From: Nitrospirales bacterium
GTDB lineage: Bacteria > Nitrospirota > Nitrospiria > Nitrospirales > UBA8639
Assembly: GCA_021604105.1 (NCBI GenBank)
Contig: BQIW01000016.1
Coordinates: 1 to 61,394, forward strand
DNA: 61,394 bases
Reading direction: 5' to 3'
Position 1 is the stretch's first letter. Each line of letters begins with the position of its first letter. The notes under the pieces were generated by a model. That model did not search any database and had not been told where the DNA came from. It saw only the letters and a list, made by a program, of their open reading frames with translations. Both the position numbers and the translations under genes were made by a program. Shown one piece after another: positions 60,610 to 61,394 of this stretch.

Positions 60610-60786
60610 GGTGCGGGTATTGTATCGCACTGTCCGGGTTGATTCATCCGTTTTAGGCTTTTCCTTATTATTTGGTCATCTCGATCCCGGGTGGAGATCC
60701 TTTTTCCGGCATCTTGTAGGGGTGATGAATAATTAATAATCCGTTATTTCAGGTGACTTTGATAGGTAGCCAATAGAAGAAAGAGG

Positions 60787-60907
60787 GGCTGTTCAAAAAG
60801 GTCGTCCAGCAAGGCCGCAAGCCGCGAGGAGGGCGAGGCGTACCGGGTAGGTACGTTGAGCCTTTCGAAGCAATGAGAACGCCGCTGGCGACCTTTTTCA
60901 ACAGTCC
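60787..60907. repeat. Palindromic repeat element (MITE/REP-like) before smpB
   Basis: A 121-base element with imperfect inverted ends: CTGTTCAAAAAGGTCG..CCAGC at 60789-60810 against its complement in GCTGGCGACCTTTTTCAACAG at 60884-60904. Roughly 21 of 24 end positions pair. The interior is G+C rich and partly self-complementary (GGCGTACCGGGTAGGTACGTTGAGCC). It lacks a gene. It lies 17 bases before smpB and unlike the A+T-rich surroundings, suggesting an inserted mobile repeat. Confidence 0.65.
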
Positions 60908-60924
60908 ACTAAGGAAATTCAGGC

Positions 60925-61394
60925 ATGGCAAAACAAAAAACAGACCCATCCCATAAAGTCCTCAGCACCAACCGGAAGGCCTTCTTTGACTACATGATAG
61001 AAGAGAAGGTCGAAGCCGGCATCGTGCTGGTCGGGACCGAAGTCAAAGCCTTACGGGAGGGCCGCCTGAATCTGAAGGAAAGTTACGCCGCTATCATCAA
61101 TGGCAAAGCCATTCTGCATAACTGCCATATCGGCACCTACAGTCATGGCAATCAAATGAATCACGAGCCGTTACGCGCAAGAACCTTGCTGCTGCACAAG
61201 AAGGAGATCGAGCGGTTGGCCGGAAAAGTCCAACAGAAAGGACTCACTCTCGTCCCGCTTCGCCTCTATTTCAATGACAGAGGACGGGTCAAGCTGGAAC
61301 TCGCCCTTGGGCGTGGGAAGAAAAACTACGATCGGCGGGAAACCATCAAAAAGCGGGAAGCCGGCCGCGAAATCGACCGCGCCATGAAAGAGTC
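60925..61394 (+). CDS. smpB: SsrA-binding protein SmpB, cut by window end
   Basis: 156 codons are visible, with no stop before the window end. STNRKAFFDYMIEEKVEAGIVLVGTEVKALREGR, LHNCHIGTYSHGNQ and the C-terminal LALGRGKKNYDRRETIKKREAGREIDRAMKE are diagnostic for SmpB, which brings tmRNA to stalled ribosomes. Usual length is about 150-160, so only one or few codons are missing. AAGGAA is 12 bases upstream. Confidence 0.95.
   Translation, partial: MAKQKTDPSHKVLSTNRKAFFDYMIEEKVEAGIVLVGTEVKALREGRLNLKESYAAIINGKAILHNCHIGTYSHGNQMNHEPLRARTLLLHKKEIERLAGKVQQKGLTLVPLRLYFNDRGRVKLELALGRGKKNYDRRETIKKREAGREIDRAMKE

Noticed and set aside
60749-60949. 66-codon minus-strand frame across the palindromic repeat
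   Set aside because: It runs through the repeat and the smpB start and has no domain.

Overview
The window is the replication-origin region of a bacterial chromosome of roughly 50% G+C. Gene order (gyrA-gyrB-dnaN-dnaA-oriC-hisS, then rpmH-rnpA-yidD-yidC-mnmE-mnmG-rsmG-parA-parB-bactofilins-F1 ATPase), the style of the proteins and the accessory genes (carbamoyltransferase/SxtJ/DUF5989, Bat/MoxR, GldA-F-G) suggest Nitrospirota, most likely a Nitrospira-like nitrite oxidiser. The lineage is an inference from gene content; no 16S gene or nitrogen-metabolism gene lies in the window.

Layout. (1) 34-10437, minus strand: a surface-glycan or small-molecule modification cluster (AsnB-type amidotransferase, GNAT/FemAB-like acyltransferase, two tandem CapK/PaaK-like adenylating enzymes, SAM methyltransferase, a small membrane protein, an FAD oxidoreductase fused to a paralogue of that protein, and a GT2 glycosyltransferase). 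(2) 10887-11689: initiator tRNA and an unknown membrane protein. (3) 11752-24157, minus strand: MoxR-DUF58-DUF4381-BatA-BatB/C-BatD followed by a GldA/GldF/GldG-like ABC system and a DUF4340 protein, with a promoter candidate upstream of moxR. (4) 24158-33942: a long noncoding stretch, a small secreted protein, the trio carbamoyltransferase-SxtJ-DUF5989, dienelactone hydrolase, ArnT-like transferase, tRNA-Arg, a STAS-like protein, and RluD. (5) 33959-43085: F1 ATPase subunits epsilon, beta, alpha and delta, in which the gamma gene survives only as a 225-bp scar; MnmA; two bactofilins; ParB, ParA; two parS sites; RsmG. (6) 43187-49080: MnmG, MnmE, YidC, YidD, RnpA (out of frame at a T8 tract) and RpmH. 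(7) 49201-61394, plus strand: HisS, two DsrE/DsrH-like proteins, oriC, DnaA, DnaN, GyrB, GyrA, a membrane-anchored protein, a DciA-like protein (minus strand), a palindromic repeat and SmpB (cut by the window end).

How it works together: the right two thirds is replication initiation, segregation and translation/membrane-insertion housekeeping arranged divergently around oriC. The left third is envelope biology. The strongest anomalies are the gamma-less F1 operon, the frame break in rnpA, the oxidoreductase/membrane-domain fusion with its free-standing paralogue, and the tandem adenylation-enzyme cluster. No CRISPR array, transposase or prophage was seen.
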